Shown here piece by piece: positions 57,692-64,000 of a DNA stretch of 64,000 bases. Under the pieces are notes generated by a model that did no database searches, was not told the origin of the DNA, and saw only the letters and a program-made list of their open reading frames with translations. Position numbers and translations under genes: made by a program. The stretch is taken from assembly GCF_007922615.2 (NCBI RefSeq), contig NZ_CP042301.2, positions 3,642,001-3,706,000 of the forward strand. Direction: 5' to 3'. The number at the start of each line of letters is the position of its first letter. Within the stretch, counting starts at the first letter, position 1. Source of the DNA: Nitratireductor mangrovi. Its GTDB lineage: Bacteria; Pseudomonadota; Alphaproteobacteria; Rhizobiales; Rhizobiaceae.

Positions 57692-58789
57692 ATGAAACGT
57701 CGAGCGCTGCTGAAATGGCTTGGCTTGGGTGGCGCGGCCTCGCTTGCCGGCGGAACCGCCTATGCCGTCAGCCGCAATGGCGACAATCCCTACTACCAGG
57801 GTCCGCCCAGCGACCATTTCGACGGTCGTGTCTTCTTCAATCCCGATGGCGTGCCGCCACGCCAGTTCGCCGATTTCCTGCGCTGGCAGTTCGGCGGCGG
57901 TCGCGCTAGGTGGCCGGGCGAATGGCCAAGCCCGCATCCGCCCGCGCGGCCGGAGGCGTCGGTTGACGGCCAGGGGCTGCGCGCCACCATGGTCGGCCAC
58001 GCGACGCTGCTCATCCAGACCGGCGGCCTGTCGATCCTGACCGATCCGGTCTGGTCGCTCCGCGCCTCACCCTTTTCGCTGGTCGGCCCGAAGCGCGTGA
58101 ACCCGCCGGGCATCGACTTCGACGATCTTCCGCCGGTCGACGCCGTGCTTCTGTCTCACAATCATTACGACCATCTCGACCTCGGCACCTTGCGGCGGCT
58201 GAAGGAAAAGCACGATCCGCTGGTGGTCACCCCGCTCGGCAATGATGCCATCATCCGCGACGCGGTGCCCGACATGCGCATTCACGCCGGCGACTGGGGG
58301 GACCGGGTCACGCTCTCCAACGCGGCTGGAAGCCTCGACGTCCATATCGAGCCCGCGCACCACTGGTCGGCGCGCGGCACCGGCGACCGCCGCATGGCGC
58401 TCTGGGCCGCCTTCGTGCTGTCCGGCCCGGCCGGCAAAGTCTACATCGCCGGGGACACCGGCTTCCATCGCGGCATCAATTTCCGCGCCGCGGCCGAGCG
58501 CCACGGCCGCTTCCGCCTCGCCGTCCTGCCGATCGGCGCCTACGAGCCGCGCTGGTTCATGGAGCCCCAGCACCAGAACCCGGAAGAAGCCGTCGAGGCG
58601 ATGCGACTGCTTGGGGCCGAACATGCCGCCGGCTGCCACTGGGGCACCTTCCATCTCACCAACGAGGCGATCGAGGAGCCGCGCGACCGCCTGTTCGCCG
58701 CGCTCGACACCGCCGGCATGCCGCGGCAACGCTTCCGGCCGTTGCTGCCGGGCGAGGTCTGGGACGTGCCGCAAACATCCGAGGCGTGA
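57692..58789 (+). CDS. beta-lactamase-fold hydrolase (UlaG/NAPE-PLD-like)
   Basis: 365 residues. N terminus MKRRALLKWLGLGGAASLAG is a twin-arginine-like signal. Metal site HNHYDHLD (His156, His158, Asp160, His161), the second ligand AGDTGFH and HWGTFHLT. The overall pattern with LTDPVWSLRASPFSLVGPKR resembles NAPE-PLD-like phosphodiesterases. A periplasmic zinc hydrolase of unknown substrate. Start ATG 57692; upstream frame is not conserved. Confidence 0.88.
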   Translation: MKRRALLKWLGLGGAASLAGGTAYAVSRNGDNPYYQGPPSDHFDGRVFFNPDGVPPRQFADFLRWQFGGGRARWPGEWPSPHPPARPEASVDGQGLRATMVGHATLLIQTGGLSILTDPVWSLRASPFSLVGPKRVNPPGIDFDDLPPVDAVLLSHNHYDHLDLGTLRRLKEKHDPLVVTPLGNDAIIRDAVPDMRIHAGDWGDRVTLSNAAGSLDVHIEPAHHWSARGTGDRRMALWAAFVLSGPAGKVYIAGDTGFHRGINFRAAAERHGRFRLAVLPIGAYEPRWFMEPQHQNPEEAVEAMRLLGAEHAAGCHWGTFHLTNEAIEEPRDRLFAALDTAGMPRQRFRPLLPGEVWDVPQTSEA

Positions 58790-58843
58790 CATCGCCCTTC
58801 CTTGCGCTAGGATAGTACCGGGGCGACACGGGAGAGGCGAAGG

Positions 58844-59416
58844 ATGCGTATGTTGCGGGGGGTGATGGCTTTGATGGTCGCCGGTGGAATTTCAGGCGCG
58901 GCCGCTGCCGGATCGATAGCGGACAAGGGGGCCGAGGCCGAGAAACAGTTCGCCGCCGGCCAGCCGATCGCGGCGATCGAGACGCTCGATTCTGCGGTCG
59001 CGAAAATCTGGGATACCATGCCGCTGACGGTGCGACGGGCGGTGCTTGTCGAGAGCGTGTCCGGCTATGGCATCTACGCGCCGCGCGACAAGCCGGCCTT
59101 CGGGCCGGGCGAGGCGATCGTCATCTATGTCGAGCCGATCGGTTTTGCCTACGGCAAGGACTCGCTCGGGGCAGGCCAGATCGCTTTCGACATCGACCTG
59201 GCGATTGAGGATGAAGCCGGCACACAGGTGCTGCAGCGCGAAAACTTCGTCTCGGTCGAAACGCCGGTCCGCTACCGCAATCGCGAGTTTCATCTGACCG
59301 TGAACCTGAACCTCAGCGGCGCCCCGACCGGCAAGTATGTCGGGCGGTTCCTCTTGAAGGACAGGCACTCCGACAAGACCGCCGAGTTCGACGTGCCGTT
59401 CGAGATCGCCGGCTGA
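58844..59416 (+). CDS. exported protein of unknown function
   Basis: 190 residues with a signal peptide (RGVMALMVAGGISGAAAAGS). Residues after 70 are beta-rich (GYGIYAPRDKPAFGPGEAIV; RNREFHLTVNLNLSGAPTGK). I recognise the type as a conserved hypothetical of Hyphomicrobiales but no function. GGAGAGGCGAAGG precedes ATG 58844; ATG 58850 is an alternative. Confidence 0.72.
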   Translation: MRMLRGVMALMVAGGISGAAAAGSIADKGAEAEKQFAAGQPIAAIETLDSAVAKIWDTMPLTVRRAVLVESVSGYGIYAPRDKPAFGPGEAIVIYVEPIGFAYGKDSLGAGQIAFDIDLAIEDEAGTQVLQRENFVSVETPVRYRNREFHLTVNLNLSGAPTGKYVGRFLLKDRHSDKTAEFDVPFEIAG

Positions 59417-59497
59417 CCCTGCTGAGGGAACGGTACGCGCCGAAACGCGTTCTTTTGATTGTCCGCCCAGCAAAGGGTCAATCCGGAGAGCGCGCTC

Positions 59498-59659
59498 ATG
59501 ATCAAATGGATACTCATTCTGCTCGTCGTCGCTGCGGTGGCGAGCCTTCTCGGCCTCAATTCGCTGGCCGGTGCCGCCATGACCGGCGCCAAGCTGCTGA
59601 TTGCCGTCGCGCTGATCCTGTTCCTGCTGGTGCTGTTCGGCCTGGTGGCGATCGCCTGA
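59498..59659 (+). CDS. DUF1328-family small membrane protein
   Basis: 53 residues with two hydrophobic segments (MIKWILILLVVAAVASLLGL and AKLLIAVALILFLLVLFGLV), matching DUF1328/YtjA-type peptides that start MIKWAL. Start ATG 59498 has GGAGAG upstream; the frame extends further upstream without support. Function unknown, often stress-related. Confidence 0.75.
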   Translation: MIKWILILLVVAAVASLLGLNSLAGAAMTGAKLLIAVALILFLLVLFGLVAIA

Positions 59660-59747
59660 TCCTCGCTCTGCGGCCGCCATCGCCAGCGTCTGGTAATCGG
59701 GGCTCGCTTCCGCCATATAGGGGCCGGATCGATCACCTGGACCGGCA

Positions 59748-60629
59748 ATGGAAGAGCGGCCGCATTTTGCCAAGATGAACGGGCTCGGCAACGAGATCAT
59801 CGTTGCCGACATGCGCGGTCGCGCCGGGCGCGTATCGCCAGCTGCCGCGCGCGCGCTGGCCGCGGACCCGGCGACGCGTTTCGACCAGATCATGGCGATC
59901 CATGATCCGAAGACGCCCGGCACGGCCAATTTCATCGAGATTCTGAATTCCGACGGCTCCTCCGCCCAGGCCTGCGGCAACGGCATGCGCTGCGTCGTGC
60001 AGGCGCTGGCCGCCGAGACCGGTACAGCCCGCTTCACCTTCGAGACGGTGGCCGGCATCCTCAACGCCGAGGAACATGCCGACGGCTCGATCTCGGTCGA
60101 CATGGGCAAGCCGCGCTTCGACTGGCAGGACATCCCGCTCGCCGAGGAATTTCGCGACACCCGCATGATCGAGTTGCAGATCGGCCCGATCGACGCCCCG
60201 GTGCTGCATTCGCCTTCGGTGGTCTCGATGGGCAACCCGCATGCCGTGTTCTGGGTCGACGACGACGTTTGGTCGCACGATCTCGAGCGTTTCGGGCCGC
60301 TGCTCGAAAACCATCCGATCTTTCCCGAAAAGGCCAACATCACCATTGCCAGGGTGACCGCTCCCGACGCCATAACCATCCGCACCTGGGAGCGCGGCGC
60401 CGGGCTCACCCGCGCCTGCGGTTCCGCCGCCTGTGCTGCCGCCGTCTGCGCGGCGCGCACCCGCCGCACCGGCCGCGGCGTGACCGTCACCGTGCCGGGC
60501 GGACCATTGCTCATTGAATGGCGCGATGACGACCACGTCATCATGACCGGCCCCGCCGAATGGGAATTCTCGGGACGCTTCGATCCCGCCACCGGCGCCT
60601 GGGAACGCGAAGTCGAGGGCGCGGTCTGA
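59748..60629 (+). CDS. dapF: diaminopimelate epimerase
   Basis: 293 residues. Catalytic cysteines Cys76 (QACGNGMRC) and Cys224 ([10 protein letters not shown]), with substrate residues in [11 protein letters not shown] and GMGNPH-type [13 protein letters not shown]. Converts LL- to meso-diaminopimelate for peptidoglycan and lysine. Its stop shares bases with the mtaB start (TGATG), so the two are coupled. Confidence 0.97.
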   Translation: MEERPHFAKMNGLGNEIIVADMRGRAGRVSPAAARALAADPATRFDQIMAIHDPKTPGTANFIEILNSDGSSAQACGNGMRCVVQALAAETGTARFTFETVAGILNAEEHADGSISVDMGKPRFDWQDIPLAEEFRDTRMIELQIGPIDAPVLHSPSVVSMGNPHAVFWVDDDVWSHDLERFGPLLENHPIFPEKANITIARVTAPDAITIRTWERGAGLTRACGSAACAAAVCAARTRRTGRGVTVTVPGGPLLIEWRDDDHVIMTGPAEWEFSGRFDPATGAWEREVEGAV

Positions 60630-61909
60630 TGGCTGTCGACATCGTTACCTTCGGCTGCCGGCTCAACACCTATGAGTCGGAAATCATGCGCCGCGAATCC
60701 GAGGCCGCCGGCCTCGGCGAGCTCGACGGCGGTGCCGTGGTCTTCAACACCTGCGCCGTCACCGGCGAGGCGGTGCGCCAGGCGCGCCAGGCGATCCGCA
60801 AGGCGCGCCGCGAGAACCCGGCCGCGCGCATCATCGTCACCGGCTGTGCCGCCCAGACCCATCCCGGCAGCTTCGCCGCCATGGACGAGGTCGATCTCGT
60901 GCTCGGCAATGAGGAGAAGCTGAAGAGCCAGAGTTACCGCGCCTTGCCCGATTTCGGCGTCAACGACACCGAAAAGACCCGCGTCAACGACATCATGTCG
61001 GTGACGGAGACCGCGCCCCATATGGTCGATGCGATCGAGGGCCGCGCCCGCGCCTTCGTGCAGGTCCAGAACGGCTGCGACCACCGCTGCACCTTCTGCA
61101 TCATCCCCTATGGCCGCGGCAATTCCCGCTCGGTGCCGATGGGCGCCGTCGTCGAGCAGATCAAGCGACTGGCCGGCAACGGCTATCGCGAGGTGGTGAT
61201 CACCGGCGTCGACATCACCTCCTATGGCACCGACCTGCCGGGCGCGCCGCGCCTCGGGCGCCTGGTGCGCACCATTCTGCGCCAGGTGCCGGAGCTCCAG
61301 CGCCTGCGGCTGTCATCGATCGATTCCATCGAGGCCGACGAGGATCTGATGGCGGCGCTCGCCGACGAGCCGCGCCTGATGCCGCATCTGCACCTGTCCC
61401 TGCAGTCGGGCGACGACATGATCCTGAAGCGCATGAAGCGGCGCCACCTGCGCGACCATTCGATCCGCTTCTGCGAGGACGTTCGCCGTCTGCGTCCCGA
61501 CGCCGTCTTCGGCGCCGACATCATCGCCGGCTTCCCGACCGAGACCGAGGCGATGTTCGAGAATTCGCTGGCAATCGTCGATGAGTGCGGGCTGACCCAC
61601 CTCCACGTCTTCCCGTTCTCGCCACGCGAGGGCACGCCGGCCGCCCGCATGCCGCAACTGCCGCGCCGGCTGGTCAAGGAGCGCGCCGCGCGCCTGCGCG
61701 AGGTTGGAGAGATCGCCTATCGCCGCCATCTCGACGGCGTTGTCGGCAGCGCCCAGAAAATTCTTGTCGAACGCGAAGGTCTCGGCCGCACGGAAGGTTT
61801 TGCTGTCACCGCAATTGATCGCGGCGCACCGGGCGACATCGTCGCCGCCCGCATTGCCGGCCATGACGGCGAACGGCTGAACGCCGTCGCGCTGGCCGAG
61901 GCGGCCTGA
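60629..61909 (+). CDS. mtaB: tRNA (N6-L-threonylcarbamoyladenosine-37-C2)-methylthiotransferase
   Basis: 426 residues. N-terminal MTTase domain with Cys10, Cys42, Cys73; radical-SAM cysteines Cys150, Cys154, Cys157 in GCDHRCTFCIIPYG; C-terminal TRAM-like tail. Adds a methylthio group to t6A37. Start ATG 60629; the frame before it belongs to dapF. Lies between dapF and ftsY, an arrangement conserved in Hyphomicrobiales. Confidence 0.95.
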   Translation: MAVDIVTFGCRLNTYESEIMRRESEAAGLGELDGGAVVFNTCAVTGEAVRQARQAIRKARRENPAARIIVTGCAAQTHPGSFAAMDEVDLVLGNEEKLKSQSYRALPDFGVNDTEKTRVNDIMSVTETAPHMVDAIEGRARAFVQVQNGCDHRCTFCIIPYGRGNSRSVPMGAVVEQIKRLAGNGYREVVITGVDITSYGTDLPGAPRLGRLVRTILRQVPELQRLRLSSIDSIEADEDLMAALADEPRLMPHLHLSLQSGDDMILKRMKRRHLRDHSIRFCEDVRRLRPDAVFGADIIAGFPTETEAMFENSLAIVDECGLTHLHVFPFSPREGTPAARMPQLPRRLVKERAARLREVGEIAYRRHLDGVVGSAQKILVEREGLGRTEGFAVTAIDRGAPGDIVAARIAGHDGERLNAVALAEAA

Positions 61910-61920
61910 CGGACGCACGC

Positions 61921-63738
61921 ATGGCATTCGGTTTCATCAAGAAGATCTTCTCCTTCGGCAAGAAGCAGGTCGAGGAGGTTCCCGCCGAAGACGAGGCAGC
62001 AGAGGCGGCGACCGCCCCCGCGCCCACTGAAACCGCGCCGCCGCCGCCCGCGCCGGAAAAGGCAAAGCCGGAGCCGGGTCCTTCCGAGCCAGGTGAAGGG
62101 GAACGCCCGAAGACCTGGCTACCCCTCCTGGAACCGGAAGCCGAAAAGCCGGCGGAGCCCGTTCCCGGGAAAGCGGCGAAGGAGACCGCGGGCGAAGCTC
62201 CAGCTAAGCCGGCGTCCAGGCAACCTGATGCACCGCAAACCCCGCCATCTCTCAAGGGTGAGCCACCGGTGGAGGAGGCGTCCCCATCTCCACCGCGGGA
62301 AGAGGCAGGCGAGACGCCGACCGAGGAGCGCGAGGGCCAACCCGCCGCGAAGCTCAAGCCCGAGCCGGCCGCACCGGAAGCCGAACCAACCCCGGAGCCG
62401 GCTCCCTCCGCTCCTCCTCCGGCGAAGGTCGGCGAGACTCCGGCCGAGCCGGTTGTAGAGGAACGTTCGAAAACGCGGCCGCTACCGAGAAAACTGGAAG
62501 CCGAAAAGCCGGCCGAGCCTGCTCCTGAGAAGGAGCCAAAGGAAACCGGGCCCCAACCGCTGCCGGCAGAATCCGTCGGTGCCGAGCCCGCCGCTGCCGA
62601 AACCGCCGATGCCAGCGACAAGGCGGCTCCTCCGCCGCGGGAGATTGGCGACATATCAGCCGAGCCGGCGAAGGAAACCCCACCTCAACCGCCGCCGGCG
62701 GTCGAGCCTCCGCCAACCGCGCCGACGCCAAGATCCTCGCCTCCCGCCGGCCGCGTCACGGTGTCGAAAACCGTCGAGGCGCGTGTCGAGCAAGCGCCCG
62801 CTGCGCCCGAACCGGAAGCAAAGCGCAGCTGGTTCCAGCGCCTGCGCGACGGCCTGTCGCGTTCCTCGCGCGAACTCGGCGGCAACATCGCCGGCGTCTT
62901 CACCAGGCGCAAGCTCGACGAGGACGCGCTCCAGGATCTGGAGGACGTTCTGATCCAGGCCGATCTCGGCATGGAGACCGCGATCCGCATCACCGACACG
63001 CTGGCCTCCGGTCGCTACGGCCGCGACGTCTCCGACGACGAGGTGCGGACCGTCATGGCCGGCGAGATCGAGAAGGTGCTGGCGCCGGTGGCGCTGCCGC
63101 TCGAGCTCGACCTGTCGCACAAGCCGCACGTCATTCTGGTCGTCGGCGTCAACGGCACAGGCAAGACCACCACCATCGGCAAGCTCGCCGCCAAGCTCGT
63201 CGGCGGCGGTCTCGACGTCATGCTGGCGGCCGGCGACACCTTCCGCGCCGCCGCCATCGAGCAGCTCAAGATCTGGGGCGAGCGTACCGGCTCGCCGGTG
63301 GTCGCCTCAAAGCTCGGTGCCGACGCCGCCGGCCTCGCCTACGACGCCTTCGAAAAGGCGAAGGAGGCGGGATCGGACGTGCTGATCATCGACACCGCCG
63401 GCCGCCTGCAGAACAAGGCCGAGCTGATGGCGGAACTGGAAAAGATCGTGCGCGTGCTCGGCAAGCTCGATCCCGAGGCGCCGCACACGGTCCTTCAAAC
63501 TGTCGACGCAACCACCGGCCAGAATGCACTCAACCAGGTCGAGATCTTCCGCAATGTCGCGGGTGTGAACGGCCTGGTGATGACCAAGCTTGACGGCACG
63601 GCGCGTGGCGGCATCCTTGTCGGCATCGCGGCCAGGCACAAGCTGCCGGTCTATTTCATCGGCGTCGGCGAACAGGTCGACGATCTGGAACCCTTTTCGG
63701 CCGGCGAGTTCGCCAGGGCGATCGCCGGCGTGGCATAG
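61921..63738 (+). CDS. ftsY: signal-recognition-particle receptor FtsY with extended repeated linker
   Basis: 605 residues. N terminus [16 protein letters not shown] is an amphipathic membrane-targeting helix. Residues about 18-300 are a Pro/Glu/Ala/Lys linker with repeats: EAEKPAEP occurs at 73-80 and 193-200, exactly 120 apart, and PPP(R/A)xxGE-like modules recur around 125, 167 and 238. The NG domain begins near 303 ([20 protein letters not shown]): G1 GVNGTGKT 409-416, DTFRA 439-443, DTAGR 491-495, TKLDGTA near 552. Delivers ribosome-nascent-chain complexes to the translocon. Confidence 0.96.
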   Translation: MAFGFIKKIFSFGKKQVEEVPAEDEAAEAATAPAPTETAPPPPAPEKAKPEPGPSEPGEGERPKTWLPLLEPEAEKPAEPVPGKAAKETAGEAPAKPASRQPDAPQTPPSLKGEPPVEEASPSPPREEAGETPTEEREGQPAAKLKPEPAAPEAEPTPEPAPSAPPPAKVGETPAEPVVEERSKTRPLPRKLEAEKPAEPAPEKEPKETGPQPLPAESVGAEPAAAETADASDKAAPPPREIGDISAEPAKETPPQPPPAVEPPPTAPTPRSSPPAGRVTVSKTVEARVEQAPAAPEPEAKRSWFQRLRDGLSRSSRELGGNIAGVFTRRKLDEDALQDLEDVLIQADLGMETAIRITDTLASGRYGRDVSDDEVRTVMAGEIEKVLAPVALPLELDLSHKPHVILVVGVNGTGKTTTIGKLAAKLVGGGLDVMLAAGDTFRAAAIEQLKIWGERTGSPVVASKLGADAAGLAYDAFEKAKEAGSDVLIIDTAGRLQNKAELMAELEKIVRVLGKLDPEAPHTVLQTVDATTGQNALNQVEIFRNVAGVNGLVMTKLDGTARGGILVGIAARHKLPVYFIGVGEQVDDLEPFSAGEFARAIAGVA

Positions 63739-63744
63739 CGAAAA

Positions 63745-64000
63745 ATGACCGACAAACCCCTCTTCGAACGCGAACCCGCAGACCCGAAACGTGACGCGAT
63801 GAACCCGCTCCTGAAGCTGGTGCTGGAGCTCGGGCCGCTGGTCGTCTTCTTTTTCGCCAACGCGCGCGGCGAATGGCTGGCAGCGACCTTTCCGTCGCTT
63901 GCCGCCTTCGGTGGACCGATCTTCATCGCCACCGGGATGTTCATGATCGCCACCGCGCTGTCGCTCGGCATCTCCTGGATCATGGTGCGCTCGCTGCCGA
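63745..64000 (+). CDS. yciB: septation protein A / inner-membrane YciB (3' partial)
   Basis: Starts ATG 63745, six bases after ftsY, and runs off the window. The visible 85 residues include [20 protein letters not shown], the YciB/IspZ opening, and the next two helices. Family members are five-helix inner-membrane proteins affecting septation and envelope. No stop is visible. Confidence 0.85.
   Translation, partial: MTDKPLFEREPADPKRDAMNPLLKLVLELGPLVVFFFANARGEWLAATFPSLAAFGGPIFIATGMFMIATALSLGISWIMVRSLP

Overview
The window looks like chromosomal core DNA of an alphaproteobacterium of the order Hyphomicrobiales (Rhizobiales), most likely near Mesorhizobium and its relatives. The evidence is high GC by eye, gene neighbourhoods typical of that order (argG near rlmN, acnA divergent from ccmABCDG, mdh-suc-lpdA, dapF-mtaB-ftsY), families largely restricted to alphaproteobacteria (DUF2794, IalB, DUF1223, the Omp19 lipoprotein), a ybhL-type leader RNA and a candidate Irr (ICE) box. 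No rRNA, tRNA, CRISPR array, phage or insertion sequence was seen. About 72 protein genes are supported, three of which are partial or broken: an RND pump cut by the left edge, a frameshifted phhB, and yciB cut by the right edge.

Layout. 1-8.2 kb: RND efflux pump, DUF3309 peptide, epimerase divergent from a LysR regulator, a YbjJ-like MFS exporter behind a perfect LacI-type palindrome, argG, and an exported protein of unknown function. 8.2-16.5 kb: a TRAP transporter operon (dctP, hairpin, dctQ, dctM and an overlooked 57-residue membrane peptide), a LysE exporter, a large MscS channel, and rlmN coupled to a small membrane protein. 16.7-28.8 kb: lipid/prenyl methyltransferase with TetR, IalB, YkvA, broken phhB, LMW phosphatase, ThpR, tesA divergent from a YbbA-YbbP exporter, ybhL leader and Bax-inhibitor protein, GNAT, DUF2794, DUF1223, ceramidase-like and VOC proteins.

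28.9-41.4 kb: acnA divergent from the cytochrome c maturation operon ccmAB-(ACT protein)-ccmCDG with an Irr-like box between them; rplS, trmD and rimM with a TSUP permease gene inserted on the opposite strand; xerC; a TraB/GumN protein; and three short envelope proteins.

41.4-55.2 kb: the 2-oxoglutarate-to-oxaloacetate arm of the TCA cycle, all on the minus strand: mdh, sucC, sucD, sucA, sucB, lpdA. It is interrupted twice. sucC and sucD are separated by a cupin, an exported protein and a VapBC-type toxin-antitoxin pair with its own palindromic operator. sucB and lpdA are separated by LysE, VOC, hypothetical, SDR and thioesterase genes in a tightly coupled run. 55.2-64 kb: zapE, omp19, VOC, a beta-lactamase-fold hydrolase, small envelope proteins, then dapF-mtaB-ftsY-yciB. 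FtsY carries a long, repeated Pro/Glu/Ala linker.

The most interesting observations are the toxin-antitoxin module between the two succinyl-CoA synthetase subunit genes, the Irr-like box between acnA and ccmA, the perfect operator before the MFS gene, the phhB frameshift, and the FtsY linker repeats. All motif-based calls were made by reading the sequence; no database search was run.
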